Shown one piece after another: positions 10,468-18,921 of a stretch of DNA of 64,000 nucleotides. The notes beneath the pieces were generated by a model that saw nothing but the letters and a program-made list of their open reading frames with translations, had not been told where the DNA came from and made no database searches. Positions within the stretch are counted from its first letter, which is position 1; each line of letters begins with the position of its first letter. The position numbers and the translations under genes were made by a program. The DNA comes from SPCO01 sp964427285 (GTDB taxonomy: Bacteria; Chloroflexota; Limnocylindria; Limnocylindrales; CSP1-4), in the NCBI GenBank assembly GCA_964427285.1, contig CAYRTS010000004.1, positions 1 to 64,000 of the forward strand, written 5' to 3'.

Positions 10468-12818
10468 ACGAGGCGTTGTCACTTGCCGAATCGGCCACGC
10501 GTACCGCGGGCGTGTCGCCAGGTGGCCTCGCGATCGTCGACGCGACGACGCGCTGGACCTGGCGCGAGTTCAATGCGCACATTGACGCGGCCGCCGCGTG
10601 GTTGACGGCCGCTGGCGCTCGCAGTGGTTCATGCATTGCGATCCTGGCGCCGCCATCGGCCGGAGCCATCGCGCTGCTGCATGCGCTCGCGCGAATCGGG
10701 GCGGTGGCCGCACCGCTCGGGACGGGGCTGACGGCAGCCGAACTCGCCGCCGCCGCCGCGATCATCGAGCCAGGTCTGATCGTGTGCGGACCCGGGCTCG
10801 TTCCGGCCGGGACCGCCCTTGGCAGACCCGTGCTGGCGCTAGGCAATCTTGAGGTTGCGCGCACGCATCTCGATGCGCCCACGGGGCCGGATGCGCCCAA
10901 GGAGCGCGATGCGCCGGCCACCATCGTGCTGACCTCCGGGACCACCGCCCAGCCGCGCGCCGTCGTCCTCTCGGCTGGCGCCCTCGCGGCCAGCGCCTCG
11001 TCCTGGTCCGCGGCGTTGCCAACCGCCAGCGGCTGGCTGCTGGCCCTCGGGATTGGGCATGTGGCCGGACTCGGAGTTGTCTGGCGGGCGGCCCTGGCCG
11101 GGGTTCCGCTGGTGATCCTGGATCGCCCGGAGCCGCGGGAGACCCTGGCGACCCTCTCCGCTGCGCCCTTCCCCAGCCACGTCTCGCTGGTTCCGCTGCA
11201 GCTCATGCGACTGCTGGATTCGACCGGCGACGCTCTGCCGCCAGAGACGCTCCGGGCGGTGCTGCTCGGTGGCGGGCCGATCCATCCGGCCCTGGTCCAG
11301 CGGGCGCTCGAGGCGGGCTGGCCGGTCGTCCCCACCTATGGCCTGTCCGAGGCTGGTTCGGGCGTGACGGCTCTGCCAACAGCCGACGCCGCGGCCCACG
11401 CCGCCACGGCGGGGCGACCGCTCCCCGGTGTCTCGATCCGGATCTCTGACCCCGATGCGCGTGGGGTGGGGGAGATTCTCGTCCACACTCCGGCCCGCTT
11501 CAATGGTTACCTTGGTGACCCCGCCGCCACAGCCGCAGCCGTGACCGTCGACGGCTGGCTTCGCACCGGCGACCTGGGTCGGCTGGACTCGGATGGGCGA
11601 CTCACCCTGCTCGATCGACGGACGGATCGGATCGTTCGCGGCGGGGAGAACATCTCCCCCGTTGAGGTCGAAGCCGTGCTCCTGGAGCATCCGGCGGTCG
11701 CCGAGGTGGCCATCGTGGCGAGGCGCGATCCGACCTGGGGTCAGGTCCCCGTGGCGGCCATTGTCCTTCGCCATGACATGGACGATCCGGGGGACGTCGC
11801 CCTGTCCGCCCACTGCCGAACGCGGCTTGCCGGGTTCAAGGTGCCCGCGGCCTTCGTCCGGGTCGACGCATTGCCAAGGACCCCGAGCGGCAAGGTACGC
11901 CGGGCAGAGCTCCGGTCGTCGCTGGATCCTGAACGCGAGGCGGCGGCCATGGACACCATTCCCGGCCGTCACGAGATCGCTCGACCCGGGGGCGTCCGGC
12001 TTGCCTACCAGACCGTTGGTGACGGGCCGATCCGCATGCTTCTGCTCCACGGCGCGCTGTCCACGGCCGGCCAGCTCGGCCGTCTCGCCCGGGCGTTGGC
12101 GGGCTCGGGGGCTCTGACCGTCCACGTCGTAGATCGTCGGGGGAGTGGTCGCAGCCGTCTGGCCGAGCCGGCGCCGGTGGGCGTCGCAATCCATGTCGAC
12201 GATCTCGGGGCCGTCCTCGACGCGGAGGGGTGTCCGGCAGCCATCCTGTGCGGCATGAGCTTTGGCGGCGTGGTCGCGCTCGAGTTCGCAGCTCGCCTGC
12301 CTGAGCGGGCGCTGGCCGTCGTCGCCTGGGAGCCGCCGTATGGACCGCTCGCCGACCCGCAGACCCAGCGCGCGTTCGCCCGGGTCGCAACGGCAACGGA
12401 GCGGGCACACCGAGCCGGCGGCGCGCCGGCCGCCGCGGAAACGTTCCTGCGCGGAGTGGGTGGGGACGAGGCCTGGGACCGGCTCACCGACCGAGCGAAG
12501 GCCTTCCTGGCCGACGAAGGCGATGGCGCGTATGTCGATGCCGGCCTGCTCGGGCTGGATCCGTCCCGCCTCGGCTCGATCCGGGTCCCCACGACCATCC
12601 TGACCGGTGACGCCAGCCAGCCCTTGTATCGACCGATCGCGGCGGCGCTCGTCGGGAAGATTCCGGGCGCCCGGCTCGTGGGCCTCCCGGCCCTGGCCCA
12701 CGCGGCGTCCATCACGGATCCGGCGCCCCTGGCCGCTGCCGTCATGGCGACCCTGGTCAAGGCCGGCATCATCGAGCCTGGTCAACCCGAACCGCCGGTC
12801 CAGGAGTCGCTCCCATGA
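10464..12818 (+). CDS. menE: o-Succinylbenzoate-CoA ligase MenE fused to an alpha/beta hydrolase
   Basis: A single 784-residue frame with two enzymes. Residues 1 to about 490 are an acyl-CoA ligase: the AMP-binding motif TIVLTSGTTAQPRAVVLS, YGLSEAGSGVT, the hinge GWLRTGDLGRLDSDGRL, and the catalytic lysine in TPSGKVRRAEL. From about residue 496 an alpha/beta hydrolase follows: LLLHGALSTAGQL, nucleophile elbow GMSFGGV, acid near LTGDASQPL and histidine in LPALAHAA. The TTG at 10464 overlaps the menC stop; no better start is visible. An in-frame ATG at 11949 sits exactly at the domain border, so a separate hydrolase could also be made by internal initiation. MenE activates o-succinylbenzoate with CoA. 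The hydrolase could supply the missing DHNA-CoA thioesterase or a second MenH activity; this is inference. Confidence 0.88.
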   Translation: MNEALSLAESATRTAGVSPGGLAIVDATTRWTWREFNAHIDAAAAWLTAAGARSGSCIAILAPPSAGAIALLHALARIGAVAAPLGTGLTAAELAAAAAIIEPGLIVCGPGLVPAGTALGRPVLALGNLEVARTHLDAPTGPDAPKERDAPATIVLTSGTTAQPRAVVLSAGALAASASSWSAALPTASGWLLALGIGHVAGLGVVWRAALAGVPLVILDRPEPRETLATLSAAPFPSHVSLVPLQLMRLLDSTGDALPPETLRAVLLGGGPIHPALVQRALEAGWPVVPTYGLSEAGSGVTALPTADAAAHAATAGRPLPGVSIRISDPDARGVGEILVHTPARFNGYLGDPAATAAAVTVDGWLRTGDLGRLDSDGRLTLLDRRTDRIVRGGENISPVEVEAVLLEHPAVAEVAIVARRDPTWGQVPVAAIVLRHDMDDPGDVALSAHCRTRLAGFKVPAAFVRVDALPRTPSGKVRRAELRSSLDPEREAAAMDTIPGRHEIARPGGVRLAYQTVGDGPIRMLLLHGALSTAGQLGRLARALAGSGALTVHVVDRRGSGRSRLAEPAPVGVAIHVDDLGAVLDAEGCPAAILCGMSFGGVVALEFAARLPERALAVVAWEPPYGPLADPQTQRAFARVATATERAHRAGGAPAAAETFLRGVGGDEAWDRLTDRAKAFLADEGDGAYVDAGLLGLDPSRLGSIRVPTTILTGDASQPLYRPIAAALVGKIPGARLVGLPALAHAASITDPAPLAAAVMATLVKAGIIEPGQPEPPVQESLP

Positions 12819-13606
12819 CCAGCCGGCCAAGCATGGACGCGCCCAGCACCAACCCGCCCAGCGCCGGCGCTCCCGGCGGTGCCCCGTCCGGCCGCGCGAC
12901 CGATCACGGCAACGCTGCCTCCCCGGCAGAGGTCCGGGCGATGTTCGATCGGATCGCCCGCGTTTACGACCCAATGAACCTGGTCATCTCGGCATTCCAG
13001 GAGCCGCGCTGGCGTCGCCGGGCGGTCGAGCTCAGCGGCGCGCGTCCCGGTCAGCGGCTGCTGGACGTGGCGACCGGGACCGGCAAGGTGGCCGCCGATC
13101 TGCACAAGCGTGCCCAGCCGGGCGGCACCGTGCTCGGCGTCGATCTCTCGCCCGCCATGATCGGCGTAGCACGGCGCAGGTTCGCCGCGCGCCCCGGTCT
13201 GGAGTTCGTGGAGGGCGACGCGCTCGCCCTGCCCACCGAAAGCGGGACCTTCGACGCGGCCACGATCGCGTTCGGGATGCGCAACCTGCCCGACTACGGG
13301 CAGGGCTTCGCGGAGATGGCCCGCTCGGTCCGCCCAGGCGGACGCGTCGTCTGTCTGGAGATCGCCAGGCCCCGGAGCCGGCTTGCCCGGATCCTCCAGT
13401 TCTGGTTCGATCGGATCGTGCCAATCGTTGGTCGCCTCATCGGCCAGGGCGGCGCCTACGGCTACCTGATCCGCAGCGTCAGGGGCTATCCGGATCCCGA
13501 CCGCATCGCGGCGATCATGCGCGAGACGGGGCTGATCAACGTGACCTGGCAGCCGATGTCAGGCGGGATCGTCACGATCCATGTCGGGACGGTGCCAGGC
13601 CCCTGA
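12815..13606 (+). CDS. menG: Demethylmenaquinone methyltransferase MenG (UbiE family)
   Basis: SAM-dependent C-methyltransferase for the last menaquinone step. Of 263 residues the first 35 are a low-complexity Ser/Pro/Gly/Ala stretch. Then come the UbiE features: VRAMFDRIARVYDPMN, the SAM motif LLDVATGTGKVA, FAFGMRN-like AFGMRNLPD, and the C-terminal block GQGGAYGYLIRSVRGYP. The ATG overlaps the menE/hydrolase stop by four bases. It is the last gene of the men operon; the next gene has its own apparent promoter. Confidence 0.9.
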   Translation: MTSRPSMDAPSTNPPSAGAPGGAPSGRATDHGNAASPAEVRAMFDRIARVYDPMNLVISAFQEPRWRRRAVELSGARPGQRLLDVATGTGKVAADLHKRAQPGGTVLGVDLSPAMIGVARRRFAARPGLEFVEGDALALPTESGTFDAATIAFGMRNLPDYGQGFAEMARSVRPGGRVVCLEIARPRSRLARILQFWFDRIVPIVGRLIGQGGAYGYLIRSVRGYPDPDRIAAIMRETGLINVTWQPMSGGIVTIHVGTVPGP

Positions 13607-13629
13607 CATCGCGGATGGCGTCGCCGAGT

Positions 13630-13635
13630 TAGGAT
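13630..13635 (+). promoter_or_regulatory. Candidate -10 box (TAGGAT) for the ABC exporter operon
   Basis: TAGGAT ends eight bases before the ATG at 13644, so the mRNA would be leaderless or nearly so. It separates the ABC exporter from the men operon, although readthrough is possible across the 37-base gap. Confidence 0.45.
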
Positions 13636-13643
13636 GCATTGGC

Positions 13644-14582
13644 ATGCCCGACACGACCTCGTCCGCGCTGATCCATGCCCGCGGGCTGACGAAGCGGTTC
13701 GGCGAGTTCACCGCGGTCGACGCCATCGACTTTGACGTTGCGCCCGGAGAATCGTTCGGCTTCCTGGGGCCAAATGGCGCCGGCAAGACCTCCACGATGC
13801 GGATGATCGGCTGCACCTCGCCGGTCACGGAGGGGACGCTCCAGGTGATGGGCATGGACCCGGCGACGCAGGGTCCGCAGATCCGGGGCCGTCTGGGTGT
13901 CGTGCCGCAACAGGACAGCCTGGACATGGAATTGACGGTCCGCGAGAACCTCTCCATCTACGGCCGCTACTTCGGCCTGAGCCGGGCAGAGGTCAGCCGC
14001 CGCGCCGACGAGCTGCTCGAGTTCGCTCAGCTGACGGAGCGCGCCCGAGACCAGGTCGAGCCGCTGTCCGGCGGGATGAAGCGTCGACTCACGATTGCCC
14101 GCAGCCTGATCAACGAGCCGACCTTGCTGCTGCTCGACGAGCCGACGACCGGGCTCGATCCGCAGGCGCGCCACCTGCTCTGGGATCGGCTCTATCGACT
14201 CAAGCAGCGCGGGGTGACCCTGGTCCTGACGACTCACTATATGGACGAGGCGGAGCAGCTGTGCGACCGCCTGGTGGTGATGGACAAGGCGAAGATCGTC
14301 GCCGAAGGCAGCCCACGCGAGCTGATCGAGCGGTACTCCACCCGCGAGGTGACCGAGTTGCGCTTCGCGCCCGGGATCGCCGAGACGCTCGACGGACAAC
14401 TGGACGGGATCGCGGAGCGAGTCGAGCATCTGCCAGATCGGATCCTGCTCTACGCCGATGATGGCGAGGCGGCCGCCGTCGCCGTTCATGGACGCGGGCT
14501 GAAGCCGGAAACGGTGCTGGTCCGGCGCTCCTCGCTGGAGGATGTCTTCCTGCGCCTGACCGGTCGCTCGCTCATTGACTGA
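13644..14582 (+). CDS. ABC-2 exporter ATP-binding protein (NodI/DrrA type)
   Basis: A 312-residue ATPase. Walker A is GPNGAGKTS (about residue 43), the Q-loop PQQDSLD, the signature LSGGMKRRL, Walker B LLLLDEPTTGLDP, and the H-loop TTHYMDEAE. The C-terminal extension (about residues 225-312) is the usual one of DrrA/NodI-like exporters. The ATG at 13644 is chosen over an upstream in-frame start because the conserved region begins soon after and TAGGAT lies just before it. With the two following permeases it forms a complete ABC-2 exporter. The cargo (drug, lipid or oligosaccharide) is not readable. Confidence 0.93.
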   Translation: MPDTTSSALIHARGLTKRFGEFTAVDAIDFDVAPGESFGFLGPNGAGKTSTMRMIGCTSPVTEGTLQVMGMDPATQGPQIRGRLGVVPQQDSLDMELTVRENLSIYGRYFGLSRAEVSRRADELLEFAQLTERARDQVEPLSGGMKRRLTIARSLINEPTLLLLDEPTTGLDPQARHLLWDRLYRLKQRGVTLVLTTHYMDEAEQLCDRLVVMDKAKIVAEGSPRELIERYSTREVTELRFAPGIAETLDGQLDGIAERVEHLPDRILLYADDGEAAAVAVHGRGLKPETVLVRRSSLEDVFLRLTGRSLID

Positions 14583-14594
14583 GCCCGGCCCGAC

Positions 14595-15392
14595 GTGACC
14601 GCCCTCGCCCGCCCTGGCTCGACGATCGGTCGCGTCTTCGAGCACCGCTGGCTGGCCTACCGGCGCACCTTCCGCGCCAGCATCTTCACCTCATTCCTGT
14701 CGCCCGTGTTGTTCCTCACCGCGATGGGCCTGGGGCTCGGGTCGTACGTTTCGGACTCGGCGGTCGACGACCTGGGTGGCGTGTCGTACCTGGTCTTCCT
14801 GGCTCCGGGGTTGCTGGCCGCGACCGTGATGCAGACGGCTTCGTTCGAGGCGACCTTCCCGATCATCGGCGGCCTGGCCTGGAACCGGATCTTTCACGCG
14901 ATGCACGCGACACCGATCTCGCCGCGAGCGATCGCCCTGGGGAACCTGGCGTTCGCCGCCGCCCGGCTGACGCTCATGGCGACGGTCTTCACCGGGGTCA
15001 TCGTGTTGTTCGGGGCGGCGACCTCTCCCCTGGTCGTGCTCGCCATTCCGGCCGCCGTCCTGACCGGGATGGCCTTCGCGGCCCCGATTTCCGCCTTTTC
15101 GGCGACCCAGAAGACCGCCAACAAGTTCGCCGCGATCTTCCGGTTTGGGATCACGCCGCTCTTCCTGTTCTCCGGAACCTTCTTTCCGGTCAGCTCGCTG
15201 CCCGAGTTCCTGCAGCCGGTGGCCTGGCTGACGCCGCTCTACCACGGCGTGGCGCTGACGCGTGGGCTGTCACTCGGCACCATCGGCGCCGAGCCGCTGG
15301 CGGCGCTGCTCCACGTCGCAGTACTGCTAGGTTTTGTGGTCGTCGGCTCGCTCGCGATGATCCGCCTGATCGAGCGGCGGCTGATGCGCTGA
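14595..15392 (+). CDS. ABC-2 exporter permease (NodJ-like), first copy
   Basis: A 265-residue membrane protein with six hydrophobic segments and the ABC-2 pattern: SFLSPVLFLTAMGLGLG near the N-terminus, YLVFLAPGLLAATVMQTA, and the C-terminal FLFSGTFFPVSSLPEFLQ followed by LTPLYHGVALTRGL. These match NodJ/lipooligosaccharide-exporter permeases. It starts with GTG 12 bases after the ATPase gene and overlaps the second permease by one base (TGATG). The two permeases probably form a heterodimer. Confidence 0.9.
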   Translation: MTALARPGSTIGRVFEHRWLAYRRTFRASIFTSFLSPVLFLTAMGLGLGSYVSDSAVDDLGGVSYLVFLAPGLLAATVMQTASFEATFPIIGGLAWNRIFHAMHATPISPRAIALGNLAFAAARLTLMATVFTGVIVLFGAATSPLVVLAIPAAVLTGMAFAAPISAFSATQKTANKFAAIFRFGITPLFLFSGTFFPVSSLPEFLQPVAWLTPLYHGVALTRGLSLGTIGAEPLAALLHVAVLLGFVVVGSLAMIRLIERRLMR

Positions 15393-16192
15393 TGCTTGCG
15401 CTGCGGATCACCCCGTATCTGGCCTTCGGCAGTCGCCGCTCCCTCCGCCTGATCGAGCGCAACCTGTATGTCTACAAGCACGGCTGGATGATGATCCTGT
15501 CGGGCTTCTTCGAGCCGCTCTTCTACCTGCTGGGGATCGGCTTTGGGCTTGGTGCGCTGGTCGGGTCGATCCCGGGCCCCGACGGCCGCGAGATCAGCTA
15601 CCAATTGTTCCTGGCGCCGGCACTGCTCGCCACGTCGGCCATGAACGGCGCCATCAACGAGAGCACCTTCAACTTCTTCTTCAAGCTCAACTACAACAAG
15701 ACCTTCACCTCGATCCTGGCCACGCCGCTGTCACCGGCCGACATCGCCCTTGGCGAACTCGGCTGGGCGCTGATCCGCGGCGGGCTTTACGCGCTCGGTT
15801 TCCTCGGGGTGATGGTCGCCCTCGGGCTCGTCATCTCGCCGTGGGTGATCCTGGCGCTCCCGGCCGCGCTTCTCGTCGGCTTCGCCTTCGGGGCGGTCGG
15901 GATGGCGGCGACCACGTTCATGAAGACCTGGCAGGACTTCGACCTGATCCAGCTAGTCGTGCTGCCGATGTTCCTGTTCTCCGGCACCTTCTACCCGATC
16001 GAGGCGTATCCGGACGCGCTGCGCGTCTTGGTCCAGTTGACTCCGCTCTACCAGGCGGTCGACCTGATCCGCTCACTCACGATTGGAGCTCTTTCGCCGA
16101 TCCTGCTCCTCCATGTCGTGTATCTCGTGGCGATGGGTGTCATCGGGTTGCTCATCGCCTCGCGCCGGCTTGACAAGCTGCTGCTCAAGTAG
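15392..16192 (+). CDS. ABC-2 exporter permease (NodJ-like), second copy
   Basis: A 266-residue membrane protein, paralogous to the preceding permease. It shares the layout GFFEPLFYLLGIGFGLG, FLAPALLATSAMNGA, MFLFSGTFYPIEAYPDAL and LTPLYQAVDLIRSL. Its ATG shares one base with the upstream stop codon, so translation is probably coupled. The 135 bases after it, before dnaJ, hold no convincing gene. Confidence 0.9.
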   Translation: MLALRITPYLAFGSRRSLRLIERNLYVYKHGWMMILSGFFEPLFYLLGIGFGLGALVGSIPGPDGREISYQLFLAPALLATSAMNGAINESTFNFFFKLNYNKTFTSILATPLSPADIALGELGWALIRGGLYALGFLGVMVALGLVISPWVILALPAALLVGFAFGAVGMAATTFMKTWQDFDLIQLVVLPMFLFSGTFYPIEAYPDALRVLVQLTPLYQAVDLIRSLTIGALSPILLLHVVYLVAMGVIGLLIASRRLDKLLLK

Positions 16193-16312
16193 GCAACCGG
16201 GAGCGAGCGGGATGACGGACCCGGCGCCACTGGCCCTGCTGGCCGCCGAGATCGTCGCCTGCCGCCGACGATGCTCCGCACGGTGCTTGCGCGGGCATCC
16301 GGCCGAACCCAA

Positions 16313-16318
16313 TAGACT
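16313..16318 (+). promoter_or_regulatory. Candidate -10 box (TAGACT) for dnaJ
   Basis: TAGACT ends nine bases before the dnaJ ATG. No heat-shock inverted repeat (CIRCE) or clear -35 was seen near it. Confidence 0.35.
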
Positions 16319-16327
16319 TCCCGCCTG

Positions 16328-17452
16328 ATGGCCACGACCGAACGCGACTACTACGACGTCCTTGGCGTCGACCGCCGATCGACCGATGTCGAGATCAAGA
16401 AGGCGTTTCGGAAACTCGCCCAGCAATGGCACCCGGATGTCAACGCGGATCCGGCCGCCCACGACCGCTTCACCGAGATCAATGAGGCGTACCAGGTGCT
16501 CTCGGACCCCGAGCGTCGCGGGCGATACGACACGTTCGGCCGCGCCGGACTTGGTGGAGCGGGAGCGGGAGCAGGAGCAGGCGCCGGGTTCGAGGGATTT
16601 GGCGGATTCAGCGACATCTTCGATGCGTTCTTTGGCGGGACCGCCGGCGGTGGCTCAGCTCGGCGCGGTCGGCCCCAGCCGGGCTCGGACCTGCGCTACG
16701 ACCTGCGAATCACGTTTGAGGAGGCGGTCAAGGGAACCGCCAAACAGATCGAGTTCTCCGTCCTCCAGCGCTGCGAAACCTGCCGCGGCGCCGGTACCAG
16801 GGCGGGAACGGAGCCGGTCGTCTGCCCGGGCTGCAACGGCCGCGGCGAGATCCGCTCCATCCGCCAGACGATGCTCGGCCAGATGGTCAACGTCAGTGCC
16901 TGTCTCCGCTGCAGTGGCGAGGGCAGGATTATCGAGTCGGCCTGTGAGACCTGCCACGGCGATGGCCGGACCGAACGGCGGCGGACGCTCCAGGTGTCCA
17001 TCCCGGCCGGAATTGACGAGGGCCACCAGATCCGGCTCTCGAATGAGGGTGAGGTCGGTCCTCGGGGCGGTCCCCCGGGCAGCCTGTATGTGGCGGTCCA
17101 CGTCCAGCCTCACAAGTCACTCCGGCGCGACGGTACGGAGCTCTATTACGAGGCGACCGTTTCCATCGCGCAGGCCGCGCTCGGCGTGCGGATCACCGTT
17201 CCGACGGTTGATGGCGACGAGGAAGTCGAGATCAAGCCCGGGACCCAGCCCGCCACCGAGATTCGGCTGCGAGGCAAGGGCGTCCCGCACCTTCGCCGGA
17301 CCGGTGGCCGCGGGGATCTGCACGTCCTGCTGAATGTCGTGGTGCCGACAAAGCTGTCCCGGAAGGGGCGCGAACTGCTGGCCGCCTACGCCGAGGAGGC
17401 CGGTGAATCGATCGACTCAGGGGGGCTGCGCGGGAAGCTCGGGTTGGGTTGA
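16328..17452 (+). CDS. dnaJ: Chaperone protein DnaJ
   Basis: Hsp40 co-chaperone that stimulates DnaK and holds unfolded substrates. It has 374 residues with all type-I parts in order: J domain with the HPD triad (about residues 35-37), a Gly/Ala/Phe-rich linker with a GAGAGAGAG run, four zinc-binding repeats (CETCRGAG, CPGCNGRG, CLRCSGEG, CETCHGDG; about residues 150-215), and the C-terminal substrate domains. It is not next to dnaK, which ends at the left edge. It overlaps prmA by four bases; dnaJ-prmA pairing is common in bacteria. Confidence 0.96.
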   Translation: MATTERDYYDVLGVDRRSTDVEIKKAFRKLAQQWHPDVNADPAAHDRFTEINEAYQVLSDPERRGRYDTFGRAGLGGAGAGAGAGAGFEGFGGFSDIFDAFFGGTAGGGSARRGRPQPGSDLRYDLRITFEEAVKGTAKQIEFSVLQRCETCRGAGTRAGTEPVVCPGCNGRGEIRSIRQTMLGQMVNVSACLRCSGEGRIIESACETCHGDGRTERRRTLQVSIPAGIDEGHQIRLSNEGEVGPRGGPPGSLYVAVHVQPHKSLRRDGTELYYEATVSIAQAALGVRITVPTVDGDEEVEIKPGTQPATEIRLRGKGVPHLRRTGGRGDLHVLLNVVVPTKLSRKGRELLAAYAEEAGESIDSGGLRGKLGLG

Positions 17453-18426
17453 GCGCGGTCGGACGAGCCAACCCCGCGGCGGGCGGCGCGGGAGCTTGGC
17501 TCGAGCTGTCGGTCGAGGCTGACGTCGAGGCGGTCGAGGCCGTCAGCGAGATCCTTGGCCGGGTGGCGTCCGGCGGATCGTCCGTGGAGCCCGCGTTCGA
17601 GCTGGTCGATGAGGGCCTCGGCGCGCGGATCGACCCAGCCAGGCCCGCGATCGTGCGCGCCTACCTGCCCGCCCGAGACCCGATCGCTGTCGATGCGGCT
17701 GTCGCCTCGGTGGCGGCGGCGCTGGGGCATCTCCAGGCGTTCGGCCTGCGACCGATCGGCGAGCTTCGGACGCGGCTGGTCGACGAGGCGGACTGGGCCG
17801 AGGCATGGAAGTCGCACTTCCCGGTCCTGCGCGTTGGCCGGCGGTTGGTCATTCGGCCCTCCTGGCGGCGTCACCGGCGTGCACCGGACGACGTCGTGCT
17901 GGCGCTCGATCCGGGGATGGCCTTCGGGACCGGCCTCCATCCGACGACCCGGTTGTGTCTGGCGGCGATCGAATCGCTCGCGGACCGTGGCGTGCTCGTG
18001 CGGGCGCGCGTCCTCGATGTCGGGTGCGGCTCCGGGATCCTGGCCATTGCGGCTCTCAAGCTCGGGGCGGAGCTGGCCACCGGCCTGGATACGGATCCAA
18101 TCGCGATCGAATCCACCGGTCGCAACGCCCGGATGAACAGCCTGGCCCGTCGTGTCCGGGTACGCGGGGGCAGCCTCCCGAGCGGGGAGGCACCCTTCGA
18201 CGTGGTGCTTGCCAACCTGATCGCCGGTGTCCTCGTCGAACTGGCTGGGGCCCTCCACGACGAGTTGGCTCCCGGCGGCACCCTGCTGGCCTCGGGGGTA
18301 TTCGTCGATCGCGAAGCCGGGGTGCGCGCGGCGTTCGAGGCGGCTGGGTTGCACCTGCGCGGTCGCTGGGCGGAAGGGGACTGGGTCGCGCTGGAGGCGG
18401 TCCGGCCGCCAGTCCGGCCGGCCTGA
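17449..18426 (+). CDS. prmA: Ribosomal protein L11 methyltransferase PrmA
   Basis: SAM-dependent methyltransferase expected to methylate ribosomal protein L11. The 325-residue frame has the N-terminal substrate-recognition part, then DDVVLALDPGMAFGTGLHPTT-like family core (GMAFGTGLHPTTR, about residue 165), the SAM motif LDVGCGSGILAIA (about 190) and VVLANLIAGVL in place of the usual ANILA. The TTG start overlaps the dnaJ stop (TTGA). It follows dnaJ directly, as in many genomes. Confidence 0.92.
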   Translation: MSAVGRANPAAGGAGAWLELSVEADVEAVEAVSEILGRVASGGSSVEPAFELVDEGLGARIDPARPAIVRAYLPARDPIAVDAAVASVAAALGHLQAFGLRPIGELRTRLVDEADWAEAWKSHFPVLRVGRRLVIRPSWRRHRRAPDDVVLALDPGMAFGTGLHPTTRLCLAAIESLADRGVLVRARVLDVGCGSGILAIAALKLGAELATGLDTDPIAIESTGRNARMNSLARRVRVRGGSLPSGEAPFDVVLANLIAGVLVELAGALHDELAPGGTLLASGVFVDREAGVRAAFEAAGLHLRGRWAEGDWVALEAVRPPVRPA

Positions 18427-18449
18427 CGGGCAGTGAGCCGCCGGCCGCC

Positions 18450-18455
18450 TACAAT
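18450..18455 (+). promoter_or_regulatory. Candidate -10 box (TACAAT) for the membrane protein gene
   Basis: TACAAT ends seven bases before the ATG at 18463. This fits a leaderless transcript and supports that ATG over the GTG at 18433. Confidence 0.5.
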
Positions 18456-18462
18456 CGGACTG

Positions 18463-18921
18463 ATGGCATCATTCTTTCCGGTCCTCCTCGGGACGCACAT
18501 CGTTCTTGCCGTGAGCCTGTTCCTGCCGTCCATCCTGCTGCCATTCGCCCTGCGCACGCGACGGGCCACCGTCGATTCGGCGAGTCGCTTCGTCCGCGCG
18601 CTGCTCTGGGTGCAGACCCGCGGGACGCTGTTCGTGGGGGCCGGGCTGGCACTCACCGGACTCGGGCTGGTCGCGGCGCTGGGACCCGCGATGCTCAGCC
18701 AGCCCTGGCTGCTCGTGGCCCTGACGATCTATTTCGTGAACCTCGCGATCGCGTTCTTCATCCAGCGACCGAGCCTTCGCCAGCTGATCGGGATCCGGGC
18801 CGCCGCAGATGATCACACGTGGAGGGAACGGGCCCGCCGGCAGCGCTACCTGTCGTACTTGATGGCCGGTCTGGTCGGCACGATCGGGTTCCTGATGAGC
18901 TCGAAACCGGTGCTCTGGTGA
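18463..18921 (+). CDS. Small integral membrane protein, DUF2269-like
   Basis: A 152-residue protein with four predicted membrane helices (FPVLLGTHIVLAVSLFLPS, TLFVGAGLALTGLGLVAAL, LLVALTIYFVNLAIAFFI and YLMAGLVGTIGFLM). The layout resembles DUF2269-type membrane proteins, whose role is unknown. A GTG at 18433 would add ten residues, but the ATG at 18463 has a -10 box right before it. Its end overlaps the HIT gene by four bases. Confidence 0.72.
   Translation: MASFFPVLLGTHIVLAVSLFLPSILLPFALRTRRATVDSASRFVRALLWVQTRGTLFVGAGLALTGLGLVAALGPAMLSQPWLLVALTIYFVNLAIAFFIQRPSLRQLIGIRAAADDHTWRERARRQRYLSYLMAGLVGTIGFLMSSKPVLW

Noticed and set aside
10839..12974. Long minus-strand open frame of 711 codons opposite menE
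   Set aside because: It is a GC-bias shadow: the plus strand has conserved enzyme motifs throughout, and the minus frame has Arg/Gly/Pro-rich sequence with no recognisable domain.
16328..17452. CIRCE or HrcA-type heat-shock operator before dnaJ
   Set aside because: No TTAGCACTC-N9-GAGTGCTAA-like repeat is present; only a -10-like TAGACT was seen.
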